Positions 33,824 through 44,624 of a DNA stretch of 51,111 bases are shown here, in pieces. A program made the position numbers and the translations under genes. Source of the DNA: an uncultured Rhodothermaceae bacterium (GTDB taxonomy: Bacteria; Bacteroidota; Rhodothermia; Rhodothermales; Salinibacteraceae); assembly GCA_913056335.1 (NCBI GenBank), contig CAJXLX010000007.1:1-51111 (forward strand), in the 5' to 3' direction. The notes below the pieces were generated by a model that made no database searches, had not been told where the DNA came from, and saw only the letters and a program-made list of their open reading frames with translations. The first letter of the stretch is position 1. Each line of letters begins with the position of its first letter.

Positions 33824-36800
33824 ATGCCCACGCTGCTCAGCGGTGACATTGTTACCAACGGTCACCTACAAGACCCCCCCGAACGAGAATCCTTTGCCCG
33901 GATCCCTACGGTCTGGGACTATCCGGACTTTCTGGACATTCAGCTCAAGTCGTTCCACGACTTTGTGCAAGACGACGTGCCGCCGGAAGACCGAGAGGAC
34001 GACGAAGGGCTTCAAGCGGTATTCAACGAGCACTTTCCGATTCAAGACAGCCGCGAGCGTTACACGCTTGAGTTTGTCAATTACGGACTCGATGCGCCGA
34101 AACACACCATTGAGGAGTGCATCGCGCAGGGGCTCACCTTTTCGGTGCCGCTGAAGGCTACGCTGCGTCTCTCCAGTAAGGAGGAAGATGGCGATGATGA
34201 GGCCATTGAGGCCATTGAGCAGGAGGTGTACCTCGGCACGCTTCCGTTTATGACCGACCGTGGTACGTTCATCGTGAACGGCGCGGAACGGGTGATCGTT
34301 GCTCAGTTGCACCGGAGCCCTGGCCTGTTCTTTGGCACTGACACGCACTCAAACGGCACGCAGCTGTTTTCGGCGCGCGTGATTCCATTCCGCGGATCGT
34401 GGATGGAGTTTGCGACCGACATCCGCAATGTACTGTGGGCCTACATCGACCGGAAGAAGAAAGTCCCCGTTACCACGCTTCTGCGTGCGCTCGGCGTCTC
34501 TTCTGACGATGAGATCATCAACCTGTTCGATCTGGCTGACACCGCAGAGGTCGACAGCCAGGAGGCCTTCAATGAGTACGTAGACCGCGAGCTTGCCACA
34601 TCCGTCATTGTGGAGCGCAAGGTCGAAATCGTCGACGAAGACACCGGCGAGGTCGTTGAGGAGGAAGTGGAGCGTGAGGTAATCCTACCCGCTGAGCACG
34701 TACTGGAAGAAGAAGACTGGGAGACGCTCAGCGAGCACGATATCGAGCGCATGTATCTCGTACGCGAAAACCGCGGCGAGGACGAGCTCGATATGAGAAC
34801 GCTCGTTGAGACCCTCAAAAAAGATGCTACGCACAACGAGGAAGAGGCGCTCCGTGAGATCTACCGCCAGCTGCGCGGTTCGGAAGCCCCTGACCTTGAC
34901 TCCGCGCGCAACGCGCTGGATCGTCTGTTCTTCTCCGATAAGCGCTATGACCTGGGTGATGTGGGGCGCCACCGCATCAACAGTCGCCTGCAGATTGACG
35001 TGGATCCTGATACCACGGTACTCACCCGCGACGACGTAGTGGGCATTGTGCAGGAACTCATTCGCCTGAAGAACGGCCAGGTTACGCCCGATGACATTGA
35101 TCACCTGAGCAATCGCCGTGTAAAAACGGTGGGAGAGCAGCTCGGATCGCAGTTCTCGCTGGGCTTGGCTCGCATGTCGCGCACCATTAAGGAGCGTATG
35201 AATCTGCGGGATGCTGACAAGTTTACTCCGCAAGACCTGGTAAATGCACGGACCATTTCGAGCGTGATCAACACGTTCTTTGGGACGAACCAGCTAAGCC
35301 AGTTCATGGACCAGACGAATCCGCTGGCCGAGCTGACGAATAAGCGTCGCCTTTCGGCGCTTGGCCCGGGCGGGCTGACGCGTGAGCGCGCTGGGTTTGA
35401 GGTGCGTGATGTCCACTACACGCACTACGGGCGCCTCTGCCCGATTGAGACGCCAGAAGGCCCGAACATTGGTCTGATCTCCTCGCTCTGTGTGCATGGC
35501 GTCATCAACGAGTTCGGCTTCATCGAAACGCCGTACCGCGTCGTGAAAGATGGCGTGGTAACGGAAGAAGTCGAGTACCTGGCTGCTGACCAAGAAGACC
35601 GTCATGTCATTGCACAGGCCAACGCGCCGATTGACGAAGACGGCAACTTTCAGACCGATCAGGTGACATGCCGCCATCAGGGCGACTTCCCCATTGTGCC
35701 GCCTGAAAAGGTGGAGTACATGGACGTAGCACCTAACCAAATTGTGTCGCCCTCGGCCAGTCTGGTGCCGTTCCTCTCGCACGATGATGCGAACCGTGCG
35801 CTCATGGGATCGAACATGCAGCGCCAGGGTGTCCCCCTGCTGCGTAGCGATTCGCCCATCGTGGGCACCGGTCTTGAAGGTCGCGCCGCGAAAGACTCGC
35901 GTGCGGTCATCGTGGCGGAAGGCAAAGGCGAAGTCGAGTATGTGGATGCCGAGCGCATCGTCGTCCGCTACGAAGAAGACGCCGAAAAAGACGACCTTAC
36001 GTTTGGGGATCCGGTGCGCGAGTACAAACTCGTGAAGTTCCGCCGCACCAACCAGGACACCTGCATGAACCAGAAACCGATCGTGCAGGTCGGCGACAAG
36101 GTCGAAGACGGTACGGTGATGACGGAAGGATTCGCCACCGAGAAAGGCGAACTGGCCCTCGGCAAGAACGTGCTCTGCGCATTTATGCCGTGGCACGGCT
36201 ACAACTTTGAGGATGCCATTGTAATCAGCGAGCGCCTCGTGGCCGACGACGTCTACACCTCGGTGCACATCGAGGAGTTTGAGCACGAAGTGCGCGACAC
36301 GAAGCGCGGCGAAGAGGAATTGACCCGCGAGATTCCGAACGTTTCGGAGGAAGCCACGAAGGATCTCGACGAACGCGGCATTATTCGCGTGGGGGCCGAG
36401 GTGAATCCGGGTGACATCATTGTGGGTAAGATTACGCCGAAGGGTGAAACCGACCCCACGCCCGAAGAGAAACTGCTGCGCGCGATCTTTGGCGACAAAG
36501 CGGGCGACGTGAAAGACGCCTCGCTGAAGGCCAAGCCGGGCATGGACGGTGTGGTGATTGACACGAAGCTGTTCAGTCGCCGCCAGCTCGATCCCGCCTC
36601 CAAGAAGATGGAGGAGAAGCGCCTCGAAGCAATCGAAGAAACCCACATGCGCGAGGTCGCTGATCTCGATAAGCGGTTCTGGGATAAGTTCTTCAATCTG
36701 GTGGGCGGTGAAGCGTCCGGAGGCATCAAAGACCGCGACGGCAACGACATTCTGCCCGAAGGAGCCGAGCTTACGCGCTCGGCCCTCGACAGCGCCGAGC

Positions 36801-37687
36801 CGCAGGACTTGAGCACCAAAGCGCAGTTTACCACCGACGACGACCTCAACAAGAAGGTGGCTACGCTCCTGCGGAACTACAAAGTGCGCCGCCGCGAGAT
36901 CGACGGCAAAGAGAAGCGCGAGAAGCACCAGGTCGAGATGGGCGACGAACTGCCCGCTGGCATCGTACAGATGGCCAAGGTGTATGTGGCGCGCAAGCGC
37001 AAAATATCAGTCGGCGACAAGATGGCGGGCCGGCACGGCAACAAGGGCGTGATCGCCAAGGTTGTGCCGGTCGAAGACATGCCACACCTGGACGATGGCA
37101 CACCGGTTGATATCGTGCTGAACCCGCTGGGCGTACCCTCGCGGATGAACCTCGGCCAGATCTACGAGACCCTTCTTGGCTGGGCGGGCGACAAGCTCGG
37201 TAAGAAGTTTGCCACTCCGATCTTTGACGGGGCCACGATGGACGACATCGCGGACAAACTCGAAGAAGCCGGCCTTCCGCGCGATGGCAAGGCACAGCTC
37301 ATTGATGGCCAGACGGGCGAACCCTTCGATGAGAAGACGACCGTGGGCCAGATCTACATGATGAAGCTGAGCCACCTGATTGACGATAAGATGCACGCGC
37401 GTTCCATCGGACCATACAGCCTCATTACGCAGCAGCCGCTGGGTGGTAAGGCGCAGTTTGGGGGCCAGCGTCTGGGCGAAATGGAGGTGTGGGCGCTTTA
37501 TGCCTACGGAGCCTCCCATACGCTGCAAGAAATGCTGACCTACAAGTCGGACGATGTGCAAGGCCGTTCGCGTGCCTACGAGTCGATCGTGAAAGGCAAG
37601 AACATGCCGTCGCCCAGCGTGCCAGAAAGCTTCAACGTGCTGGTACGCGAACTGCAAGGGCTGGGGCTGGAGGTCAACCTCGACTAA
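33824..37687 (+). CDS. rpoB: DNA-directed RNA polymerase subunit beta
   Basis: A 1287-aa polymerase subunit. Fork/Rif region: FGTNQLSQFMDQTNPLAEL, then TNKRRLSALGPGGLTRERAG at about residues 505-524, followed by GRLCPIETPEGPNIGLI. The C-terminal clamp has KMAGRHGNKGVIAKVVPVEDMP, GGKAQFGGQRLGEMEVWAL and ends ...LQGLGLEVNLD. An acidic helical insert (about 255-330, VEIVDEDTGEVVEEEVERE onward) is of the size usual in Bacteroidota. Residue 506 (codon AAT at 35339-35341) is Asn where E. coli His526 lies in the rifampicin pocket; other pocket residues (Gln, Asp, Ser equivalents) are conserved. Confidence 0.99.
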   Translation: MPTLLSGDIVTNGHLQDPPERESFARIPTVWDYPDFLDIQLKSFHDFVQDDVPPEDREDDEGLQAVFNEHFPIQDSRERYTLEFVNYGLDAPKHTIEECIAQGLTFSVPLKATLRLSSKEEDGDDEAIEAIEQEVYLGTLPFMTDRGTFIVNGAERVIVAQLHRSPGLFFGTDTHSNGTQLFSARVIPFRGSWMEFATDIRNVLWAYIDRKKKVPVTTLLRALGVSSDDEIINLFDLADTAEVDSQEAFNEYVDRELATSVIVERKVEIVDEDTGEVVEEEVEREVILPAEHVLEEEDWETLSEHDIERMYLVRENRGEDELDMRTLVETLKKDATHNEEEALREIYRQLRGSEAPDLDSARNALDRLFFSDKRYDLGDVGRHRINSRLQIDVDPDTTVLTRDDVVGIVQELIRLKNGQVTPDDIDHLSNRRVKTVGEQLGSQFSLGLARMSRTIKERMNLRDADKFTPQDLVNARTISSVINTFFGTNQLSQFMDQTNPLAELTNKRRLSALGPGGLTRERAGFEVRDVHYTHYGRLCPIETPEGPNIGLISSLCVHGVINEFGFIETPYRVVKDGVVTEEVEYLAADQEDRHVIAQANAPIDEDGNFQTDQVTCRHQGDFPIVPPEKVEYMDVAPNQIVSPSASLVPFLSHDDANRALMGSNMQRQGVPLLRSDSPIVGTGLEGRAAKDSRAVIVAEGKGEVEYVDAERIVVRYEEDAEKDDLTFGDPVREYKLVKFRRTNQDTCMNQKPIVQVGDKVEDGTVMTEGFATEKGELALGKNVLCAFMPWHGYNFEDAIVISERLVADDVYTSVHIEEFEHEVRDTKRGEEELTREIPNVSEEATKDLDERGIIRVGAEVNPGDIIVGKITPKGETDPTPEEKLLRAIFGDKAGDVKDASLKAKPGMDGVVIDTKLFSRRQLDPASKKMEEKRLEAIEETHMREVADLDKRFWDKFFNLVGGEASGGIKDRDGNDILPEGAELTRSALDSAEPQDLSTKAQFTTDDDLNKKVATLLRNYKVRRREIDGKEKREKHQVEMGDELPAGIVQMAKVYVARKRKISVGDKMAGRHGNKGVIAKVVPVEDMPHLDDGTPVDIVLNPLGVPSRMNLGQIYETLLGWAGDKLGKKFATPIFDGATMDDIADKLEEAGLPRDGKAQLIDGQTGEPFDEKTTVGQIYMMKLSHLIDDKMHARSIGPYSLITQQPLGGKAQFGGQRLGEMEVWALYAYGASHTLQEMLTYKSDDVQGRSRAYESIVKGKNMPSPSVPESFNVLVRELQGLGLEVNLD

Positions 37688-37810
37688 CGCGTTATCTGCA
37701 CACGTACCTGAGCGCCCACGGGGCTGCACCGTGGGCGCCGGTGCACAGGCATTCCGTGCCGAGCGGTTGCACGGGCCGCTCTCTGCCACTCTCAAATAGC
37801 ACACTGCTAC

Positions 37811-40800
37811 ATGCCTTACGGAAACTCGAAAGACATCGAAAAAGACTTCAACAAGATCTCGATCAACTTGTCGTCTCCAGAAGACATTCTGGAGCGCTCG
37901 TATGGCGAGGTGCTGAAGCCGGAAACGATTAACTACCGGTCGTTTAAGCCGGAAATGGGCGGGCTCTTCTGCGAGAAGATCTTTGGCCCTGTCAAAGACT
38001 ACGAATGCCACTGCGGCAAGTACAAGCGTATCCGCTACAAGGGCATTATCTGCGACCGCTGTGGCGTCGAAGTCACCCGCAAAGCGGTGCGCCGCGAACG
38101 CATGGGCCACATCAAGCTCAGCGTACCGGTAGTACACATCTGGTACTTCAAGACGCTACCGAACAAGATTGGCCACCTGCTGGGCCTCAAGTCGAAAGAC
38201 CTGGAAAAGGTCATCTACTACGAACAGTACATCGTTATCCAGCCCGGTACGGCCAAGCGCCTGGGCGTGGAGCAGAACCAGCTGCTCACGGAGGAGGAAT
38301 ACTTCAACATCCTCTACCAGATTCGGGAAGACAACAACCGCCTGCCCGACGACGACCCTGAGAAGTTCCTGGCCATGATCGGTGGGGAAGCAGTCGAAAC
38401 GATGTTGAAGCGTCTGGAGCTGGAGAAGCTCGCGCAGGAGCTGCGCTACCAAGTGAAAACCGAAACCAGTCAGCAGCGCAAAGCGAAAGCGCTGAAGCGC
38501 CTGAACGTGGTGCAAGGCTTCATCGACGCCAACACGCGCACCGAAAACCGTCCCGAGTGGATGGTGATGCGCGTGATTCCGGTGATTCCGCCGGAGCTGC
38601 GCCCGCTTGTGCCGCTCGATGGCGGACGCTTTGCTACGTCGGACTTGAACGACCTGTACCGGCGCGTCATTATCCGTAATAACCGCCTGAAGCGCCTCAT
38701 CGACATTAAGGCGCCGGAAGTCATCCTGCGGAACGAGAAGCGGATGCTGCAGGAGGCCGTCGACTCGCTCTTCGACAACAGCCGTAAATCGAACTCGGTA
38801 CGCGGCTCATCAAACCGTCCGCTGAAGAGCCTTTCGGATATGCTGAAAGGCAAGCAGGGGCGCTTCCGTCAGAACCTGCTCGGTAAGCGCGTGGACTACT
38901 CGGGCCGTTCGGTGATTGTGATCGGGCCCGACCTGGAACTGCACCAGTGCGGCATCCCCAAAGAGATGGCCGTGGAGCTCTTCAAGCCGTTCATCATTCG
39001 CCGCCTCATTGAGCGCGGCATCGTGAAGACGGTGAAGAGCGCGAAGAAGTATGTGGAGAAACGTACGGCTGCCGTGTGGGACATCCTGGAGAAGGTGATT
39101 CAGGGCCGCCCGGTCATGCTAAACCGTGCGCCCACGCTGCACCGCCTCGGCATCCAGGCGTTTCAGCCGGTGCTTACCGAGGGTAAAGCCATCCAGCTGC
39201 ACCCGCTGGTCTGTACCGCGTACAACGCCGACTTCGACGGCGACCAGATGGCGGTTCACGTGCCGCTCTCGCACGAGGCGTGCCTGGAGGCCATGGTGCT
39301 CATGCTGAGCAGCCATAACATCCTGAGCCCGGCCAACGGCTCGCCGCTGACCGTGCCCACGCAGGACATGATCCTGGGCCTCTACTACATGACGAAGGCC
39401 AAAAACGGCGAGAAAGGCGAAGGGCGCCGCTTTGCCTCGGTCGACGAAATCCGTCAGGCCTTCGATCAGGGCATTGTGGCTACACACGCAAAGATTGAAC
39501 TGCGGGACCCGCAAAACCCTGGCGAGATTATCGAGACCACGGTGGGCCGTGCGCTCTTCAACGAGATCGTGCCCGAGGGCGTCCCGTACGTAAACGAGGT
39601 GCTCACGAAGAAGAACATGCGCCCGATTATCTCGCGCATCCTGAAAACGGTTGGATTCAAGGAAACGTCCAACTTCCTGGATGCGATGAAGCGCATGGGA
39701 TACGGACGCTCCACCACATCCGGCATTACGTTCTCGCTGGCCGACATTGTGGTGCCCGACAAGAAGGAAGAGCTTGTCGAAGAAGCCAACACCGAGGTCG
39801 ACAAGATTCAGTCGAACTACGAAATGGGCTTCACGACCGATAACGAGCGCTACAACCAAGTTATCGACATCTGGACGCAGACCAACAACCAGGTGTCGGA
39901 GGTGCTCTTCCAAACGCTGAAAGAACACCGCGAAGGCTTCAACGCCATCTACATGATGGCCGACTCCGGTGCGCGTGGCTCGAAAGAGCAGATCCGTCAG
40001 TTGGGCGGGATGCGTGGGCTGATGGCCAAGCCGCAGAAAAACGTCGGCGAAGGCGGCGGCGAGATCATTGAGAACCCGATCCTCTCCAACTTTAAGGAGG
40101 GCCTGTCGGTGCTGGAATACTTCATCAGCACGCACGGCGCGCGTAAGGGACTGGCCGATACCGCTCTGAAGACCGCCGATGCGGGCTATCTGACGCGCCG
40201 CCTGGTCGATGTCTCACAAGACGTGACCATCAACGAGCACGACTGCGGCACGCTGCGCGGCATTACGGTGTCCGCCCTGACCGACAACGAAGAGGTGGTG
40301 GTTCCGCTCAGCAAGCGCATTCTGGGCCGCGTAACCGTGCACGATGTGTACGATCCGCAGACCGACGATCTCATCGTGGGCGCGAACAAGCTCATTGATG
40401 AAAAGGTGGCAAAGCACATTGCTGAAACCTCCATCGAAGAGATCGAAATTCGGTCGGTGCTCACCTGCGAGTCGCAGCGCGGCGTATGTACGCTGTGCTA
40501 CGGGCGCAACCTGGGCACAAACCGGATGGTCGAGGTGGGCGAATCGGTGGGCGTCGTTGCGGCGCAGTCGATTGGCGAGCCCGGCACGCAGCTTACGCTT
40601 CGTACCTTCCACATTGGAGGCGCCGCCAGCGCGGTCGCATCCGAAAGCACCATGCAGACGAAGTCGGCGGGTACGCTCGCCTTCCAGAACCTGCGCACGG
40701 TGATGTATGAAGACACCGACGGGCCAAAAGAAATCGTGCTCACCCGCCAGGGCGAAATCTCCGTCCTCGACGACGAAGGCCGCGAGCTCAACAGCCAGGT

Positions 40801-42115
40801 CGTGCCATACGGCGCTGAACTACTGGTGGAAGAAGGCGAGTCGGTCGATAAGGGCGATGTGCTCGCCTCGTGGGACCCCTACAACAGCGTTATCCTCTCG
40901 GAGGTAGACGGCGAGGTGGTCTTCGAAGACATGATCGAAGGCACCACCTACAAGGAAGAAACTGACGAGCAAACCGGTCACCGGGAGAAAGTGATTACCG
41001 AAAGCCGGAAACGCACGCTGACTCCTGCGGTGCGGGTGCGAGTGGACGAAGACGACATCCGCGAGTACAATATGCCCACCCAGGCCCGCATCCAGGTGGA
41101 TGAGGGCGACTCGGTGCAAGCCGGTAAGGTGCTGGCCAAGATTCCGCGCCAGACGGTGAAGCAGAGCGACATTACCGGTGGTCTGCCGCGCGTTACCGAA
41201 CTGTTCGAAGCGCGGACGCCTTCGGATCCAGCAGCTGTCAGTGAGATTGACGGCATCGTCAGCTTTGGCGATCGCAAGCGAGGCAAGCAAGAAGTCATTA
41301 TCTCCAGCCGCGAAGATGAGATGACGAAGACCTACATGGTCTCGCTCTCGAAGCACATGCTGGTGCACGAAAACGACTTCGTACAGGCCGGCGATCAGCT
41401 CTGCGATGGAACGATTGCGCCGCACGACATCCTCAAGATTAAGGGCCCGCGGGCCGTGCAAGAGTACCTGCTGAACGAGATTCAGGAGGTCTACCGTCTG
41501 CAGGGCGTCGAGATCGACGACAAGCACATTGAGGTCGTCGTACGCCAGATGATGAAGCGCGTAAGCATTGTGGAAACAGGCGACACGCACTTCCTCGAAG
41601 AGGATGTGATCGACCGCCACAAGATGGCGCGCGTCAACGACAACCTGCACGACAAGTTTGTCGTGACCGACCCGAGCAGCTCCGACAACGTCAAGATTGG
41701 CGAAGTCGTGAGCCGCCGTCGTCTGCGCGAGATCAACTCGCAGCTGAAGCGCAACGACGAGCCCGAGATCCAGGTGCGTGAGGCGCGCCCGGCCGTTGGG
41801 CGTCCGGTGCTCCTGGGTATCACCAAGGCTGCACTGGCCACCGACTCGTTCATCTCGGCCGCGTCGTTCCAAGAGACGACCAAGGTGCTTACCAATTCGG
41901 CGATCCGCGCCGAAGAGGATCCGCTGCACGGCCTGAAAGAGAACGTCGTGGTGGGGCATCCCATCCCGGCAGGAACCGGCCAGCATGAGTACCGCGACAT
42001 CGTGGTCGGCTCGAAGTCGGAGCTCGAAGAGCTGCAGGCAGCCATTGGCGGCAACGGGGCCGCAGGCGATGGCGCGCCCTCGAAAGAAGAGCTGGAGTCG
42101 TCGGTAAAGCAATAA
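37811..42115 (+). CDS. rpoC: DNA-directed RNA polymerase subunit beta'
   Basis: A 1434-aa catalytic subunit. The N-terminal zinc site reads [20 protein letters not shown], the active-site loop is [20 protein letters not shown] with the three Mg-binding Asp, the bridge-helix region includes [20 protein letters not shown]-like [20 protein letters not shown], and the second zinc site has [16 protein letters not shown]. No intein, split or large insertion. It follows rpoB by 123 bases with no terminator between and is closed by a strong intrinsic terminator. Confidence 0.99.
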   Translation: MPYGNSKDIEKDFNKISINLSSPEDILERSYGEVLKPETINYRSFKPEMGGLFCEKIFGPVKDYECHCGKYKRIRYKGIICDRCGVEVTRKAVRRERMGHIKLSVPVVHIWYFKTLPNKIGHLLGLKSKDLEKVIYYEQYIVIQPGTAKRLGVEQNQLLTEEEYFNILYQIREDNNRLPDDDPEKFLAMIGGEAVETMLKRLELEKLAQELRYQVKTETSQQRKAKALKRLNVVQGFIDANTRTENRPEWMVMRVIPVIPPELRPLVPLDGGRFATSDLNDLYRRVIIRNNRLKRLIDIKAPEVILRNEKRMLQEAVDSLFDNSRKSNSVRGSSNRPLKSLSDMLKGKQGRFRQNLLGKRVDYSGRSVIVIGPDLELHQCGIPKEMAVELFKPFIIRRLIERGIVKTVKSAKKYVEKRTAAVWDILEKVIQGRPVMLNRAPTLHRLGIQAFQPVLTEGKAIQLHPLVCTAYNADFDGDQMAVHVPLSHEACLEAMVLMLSSHNILSPANGSPLTVPTQDMILGLYYMTKAKNGEKGEGRRFASVDEIRQAFDQGIVATHAKIELRDPQNPGEIIETTVGRALFNEIVPEGVPYVNEVLTKKNMRPIISRILKTVGFKETSNFLDAMKRMGYGRSTTSGITFSLADIVVPDKKEELVEEANTEVDKIQSNYEMGFTTDNERYNQVIDIWTQTNNQVSEVLFQTLKEHREGFNAIYMMADSGARGSKEQIRQLGGMRGLMAKPQKNVGEGGGEIIENPILSNFKEGLSVLEYFISTHGARKGLADTALKTADAGYLTRRLVDVSQDVTINEHDCGTLRGITVSALTDNEEVVVPLSKRILGRVTVHDVYDPQTDDLIVGANKLIDEKVAKHIAETSIEEIEIRSVLTCESQRGVCTLCYGRNLGTNRMVEVGESVGVVAAQSIGEPGTQLTLRTFHIGGAASAVASESTMQTKSAGTLAFQNLRTVMYEDTDGPKEIVLTRQGEISVLDDEGRELNSQVVPYGAELLVEEGESVDKGDVLASWDPYNSVILSEVDGEVVFEDMIEGTTYKEETDEQTGHREKVITESRKRTLTPAVRVRVDEDDIREYNMPTQARIQVDEGDSVQAGKVLAKIPRQTVKQSDITGGLPRVTELFEARTPSDPAAVSEIDGIVSFGDRKRGKQEVIISSREDEMTKTYMVSLSKHMLVHENDFVQAGDQLCDGTIAPHDILKIKGPRAVQEYLLNEIQEVYRLQGVEIDDKHIEVVVRQMMKRVSIVETGDTHFLEEDVIDRHKMARVNDNLHDKFVVTDPSSSDNVKIGEVVSRRRLREINSQLKRNDEPEIQVREARPAVGRPVLLGITKAALATDSFISAASFQETTKVLTNSAIRAEEDPLHGLKENVVVGHPIPAGTGQHEYRDIVVGSKSELEELQAAIGGNGAAGDGAPSKEELESSVKQ

Positions 42116-42145
42116 CCTGACGCATCTACAACATAACCTAAATCG

Positions 42146-42183
42146 CGCCCTGCGGCCTCTATGGCGGCAGGGCGTGTTTTTTT
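42146..42183 (+). terminator. Intrinsic terminator of the rpoBC operon
   Basis: CGCCCTGC (42146-42153) pairs with GCAGGGCG (42167-42174), followed by TG and seven T residues ending at 42183. It lies 30 bases after the rpoC stop and before a new gene at 42226, giving a clear transcript end. Confidence 0.92.
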
Positions 42184-42225
42184 GTGCTCTCTTGTTTTAG
42201 GATACACAGCATAACGCCCCGCCCC

Positions 42226-42993
42226 ATGCTCTACACCAAGCTTGCAATCGGCGGCGCGCTGGCTGTGAGCATCGCCGTGGTCGTGTACAAGATGCACTGG
42301 CTCACCAAAGCAGGCGCCGGGCTTGGAGGCGCAGTGGGCGCGCACGTTGTTCTCGTTGGAGGCACAGCCTGGGCGCTCCCCCTGGTCGCGTTTGTGGTCT
42401 CGGGCAGCCTGCTGGCCCGTCTGGATGGGCCGTCCAACGAAACGACGCCGCCCCGTACTGCAGTGCAGGTCCTCGCCAATGGCGGCGTGGCCTGGGCGGC
42501 CCTTGCCGCGCTGCCCTACACCGACGGCATGGTGGCCTACCTGGCGTTCATGGGTGCACTGGCTACCGCCACCGCCGACACCTGGGGCACCGAAATTGGG
42601 ACGCGCTGGCACGGACAGGCATGGTCGCTCGCTACGAGGCGCTGGGTGAAAGCCGGTGCGTCGGGAGCCATTTCGGTCGCAGGCACCGCAGCTGGCGTTG
42701 TGGGAGCAAGCGTCATCGCCGCCCTGGCTGCAGGTGTAGGTCCGCTCTCGTGGGGCATGGCCGGATGGGTGGCTGCAAGCGGGGTGGGCGGAAGCCTCGT
42801 GGATAGCGTGCTCGGTGCGTTCGTTCAGGCACAGTACGCAACGCCCGGCGACACGACCCTGCATGACACACCGGCGGCGGCATCCGACACACCAGCGCGT
42901 GGATTTCGCCTACTCACCAACAGCGGCGTCAACGCACTCGCCACACTGGCAGGCAGCGCCCTTGCGATGAGTAGTACGCAGTGGATGCTTTGA
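42226..42993 (+). CDS. DUF92 (TMEM19-like) integral membrane protein
   Basis: A 255-aa protein with about six hydrophobic segments. Family marks include AFMGALATATADTWGTEIGTR, the conserved ATADTWxTEIG block, and ASGVGGSLVDSVLGAFVQAQY, then RGFRLLTNSGVNALATLAG with the (L/F)(T)NxxVN motif. DUF92 members have been linked to phytyl-phosphate kinase in plants; bacterial function is not established. The ATG at 42226 avoids overlap with the rpoC terminator; an in-frame GTG at 42184 lies at its end. It probably has its own promoter. Confidence 0.88.
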   Translation: MLYTKLAIGGALAVSIAVVVYKMHWLTKAGAGLGGAVGAHVVLVGGTAWALPLVAFVVSGSLLARLDGPSNETTPPRTAVQVLANGGVAWAALAALPYTDGMVAYLAFMGALATATADTWGTEIGTRWHGQAWSLATRRWVKAGASGAISVAGTAAGVVGASVIAALAAGVGPLSWGMAGWVAASGVGGSLVDSVLGAFVQAQYATPGDTTLHDTPAAASDTPARGFRLLTNSGVNALATLAGSALAMSSTQWML

Positions 42994-43128
42994 AACGAGT
43001 TCGCATCTCACGTTGCCAAACACCGGATGGCCCCTTGTTTCCGGGGCGCGGGCTCCTTTTCTTGTATTGATTCATGAACGCCCAATACCCTTTCCCCACT
43101 ACCTTCCACCGCAACCTACGCATCCCCT

Positions 43129-44499
43129 ATGCCCTGGTATCGCAAGCTGCACTGGCAAATCATCATCGGTCTTCTGCTTGGACTGGCGTACGGCGTTGTG
43201 GGGGCGGCGCAAGGCTGGCAGCAGTTTACGGCGTACTGGATCGCGCCATTCGGCACCATCTTTCTGAACCTGCTCAAGCTCATTGCAGTGCCGCTGATCC
43301 TGGCATCGCTGGTGGTGGGTATTTCCTCGCTGGCCGATCTGAACAAGCTCTCGCGCATCGGGGGCAAGACCATCGGGCTCTACCTGATTACAACCGTTAT
43401 CGCGCTCGTAGTGGGGCTAACCCTCGTCAACACGCTGAATCCGGGTGGTTCGGTGCCCCCTGAGATGCAAACCCAGCTCGAAGAAACCTACCGCGACGAC
43501 GTGGGCGAGCGCGAAGCCTTTGCCGAAGACGCCGCCGACCGTGGTCCGCTGCAGCCCATCGTCGACATGGTGCCCGCGAACTTCTTCAACTCGGCCTCCG
43601 ACAACGGCAACATGCTGCAAGTGGTGTTCGTGGCGTTCCTGATTGGGATTGGGCTGTTGCTCATCCCCAGTGACAAAGCCCAACCGCTCATTGACGTATT
43701 CGACAGCCTCAACACGCTCATTATCAAGGTGGTGGGGCTTATCATGCTTACGGCGCCGGTGGGCGTGTTCGGGTTGCTGGCGGATGCGATTGTATCGATC
43801 GCCGCCGACAGCCCGGCGCAGCTTGGGGCGCTGCTGGGCGCGCTCGGCTACTACTGCTTAACGGTGGTGTTGGGCCTGGCGGTGATGGTGTTCATCGTCT
43901 ATCCGCTGTTCATCACGTTCTTTACGCGCAAAAGCGTGCCGGAGTACTTTAAGGCCATTGCCCCCGCCCAACTGGTCGCGTTCTCGACCTCATCCAGCGG
44001 CGCCACACTGCCGGTTACGATGGAGGTGAGCGAGAAGAATCTGGGCGTGTCGAAAGAGATCTCGTCGTTCGTGCTGCCCCTGGGGGCGACTATCAACATG
44101 GATGGCACCGCGCTCTATCAGGCCGTCGCGGCGGTGTTCATTGCGCAGGTGCTGGGCCTGGATCTTACGATGGTGCAGCAGCTCAACATTGTGCTGATCG
44201 CCGTGCTGGCGTCGATTGGCACCGCGGGCGTGCCCAGCGCGGGCATCGTCATGCTCGTCGTCATTCTTGAGTCGGTGGGCGTGCCCAGTGCCGGTATTGC
44301 CCTCATTCTGGGGGTCGACCGTCCGCTCGACATGCTGCGCACAGCCAACAACATTACGGGCGATACGATGGTGGCTTCCGTCGTAGCCGAAAGCGAGAAT
44401 GCGCTTCGCGATGTGGAGGGTGCGATGCAGGTGAGTACGAACGGAGCCGGTACGCTGGAAACAGCCGCCTCCGAAGCGGCATCCGGCTCAAAGACATAA
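43129..44499 (+). CDS. DAACS-family dicarboxylate/amino acid:cation symporter
   Basis: A 456-aa GltP/DctA-type carrier. The re-entrant hairpin 1 has FSTSSSGATLPVTMEVSE, TM7 has the NMDGTALYQAVAAVF signature (NMDGT), and hairpin 2 has IGTAGVPSAGIVMLVVILE, then LDMLRTANNITGD with the substrate-binding Asp/Arg/Asn of TM8. A short soluble insert (about residues 108-145, acid-rich) separates TM3 and TM4. Substrate (glutamate, aspartate, succinate or a neutral amino acid) cannot be fixed. Sodium or proton coupling is likely. A palindromic stem lies after the stop. Confidence 0.92.
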   Translation: MPWYRKLHWQIIIGLLLGLAYGVVGAAQGWQQFTAYWIAPFGTIFLNLLKLIAVPLILASLVVGISSLADLNKLSRIGGKTIGLYLITTVIALVVGLTLVNTLNPGGSVPPEMQTQLEETYRDDVGEREAFAEDAADRGPLQPIVDMVPANFFNSASDNGNMLQVVFVAFLIGIGLLLIPSDKAQPLIDVFDSLNTLIIKVVGLIMLTAPVGVFGLLADAIVSIAADSPAQLGALLGALGYYCLTVVLGLAVMVFIVYPLFITFFTRKSVPEYFKAIAPAQLVAFSTSSSGATLPVTMEVSEKNLGVSKEISSFVLPLGATINMDGTALYQAVAAVFIAQVLGLDLTMVQQLNIVLIAVLASIGTAGVPSAGIVMLVVILESVGVPSAGIALILGVDRPLDMLRTANNITGDTMVASVVAESENALRDVEGAMQVSTNGAGTLETAASEAASGSKT

Positions 44500-44529
44500 C
44501 CTGGGCTGCTATCCCCTGACGTTGACGAT

Positions 44530-44576
44530 GCATCAGGGCATACAGGGGGAGGCGGAGCGTTGCATCCCCCTGATGC
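44530..44576 (+). terminator. Inverted repeat after the DAACS symporter
   Basis: GCATCAGGG (44530-44538) is the exact reverse complement of CCCTGATGC (44568-44576); a shifted pairing CAGGGGG/CCCCCTG is also possible inside. No T run follows. It separates the symporter (stop 44499) from the next transporter (start 44625). Confidence 0.5.
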
Positions 44577-44624
44577 TGAACGCATCGTTGCTGCTACTGT
44601 GCTTTGTCCAACGCCCTCCTGTGG

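Noticed and set aside
35294-36928. Long open frame (544 codons) on the minus strand opposite rpoB
   Set aside because: It lies entirely inside rpoB, has no domain motif and a His/Val/Arg-rich composition typical of antisense frames in GC-biased genes.
37811-42115. Intein or insertion in rpoC/rpoB, as sometimes found at polymerase active sites
   Set aside because: Active-site and zinc motifs run continuously and lengths are normal.
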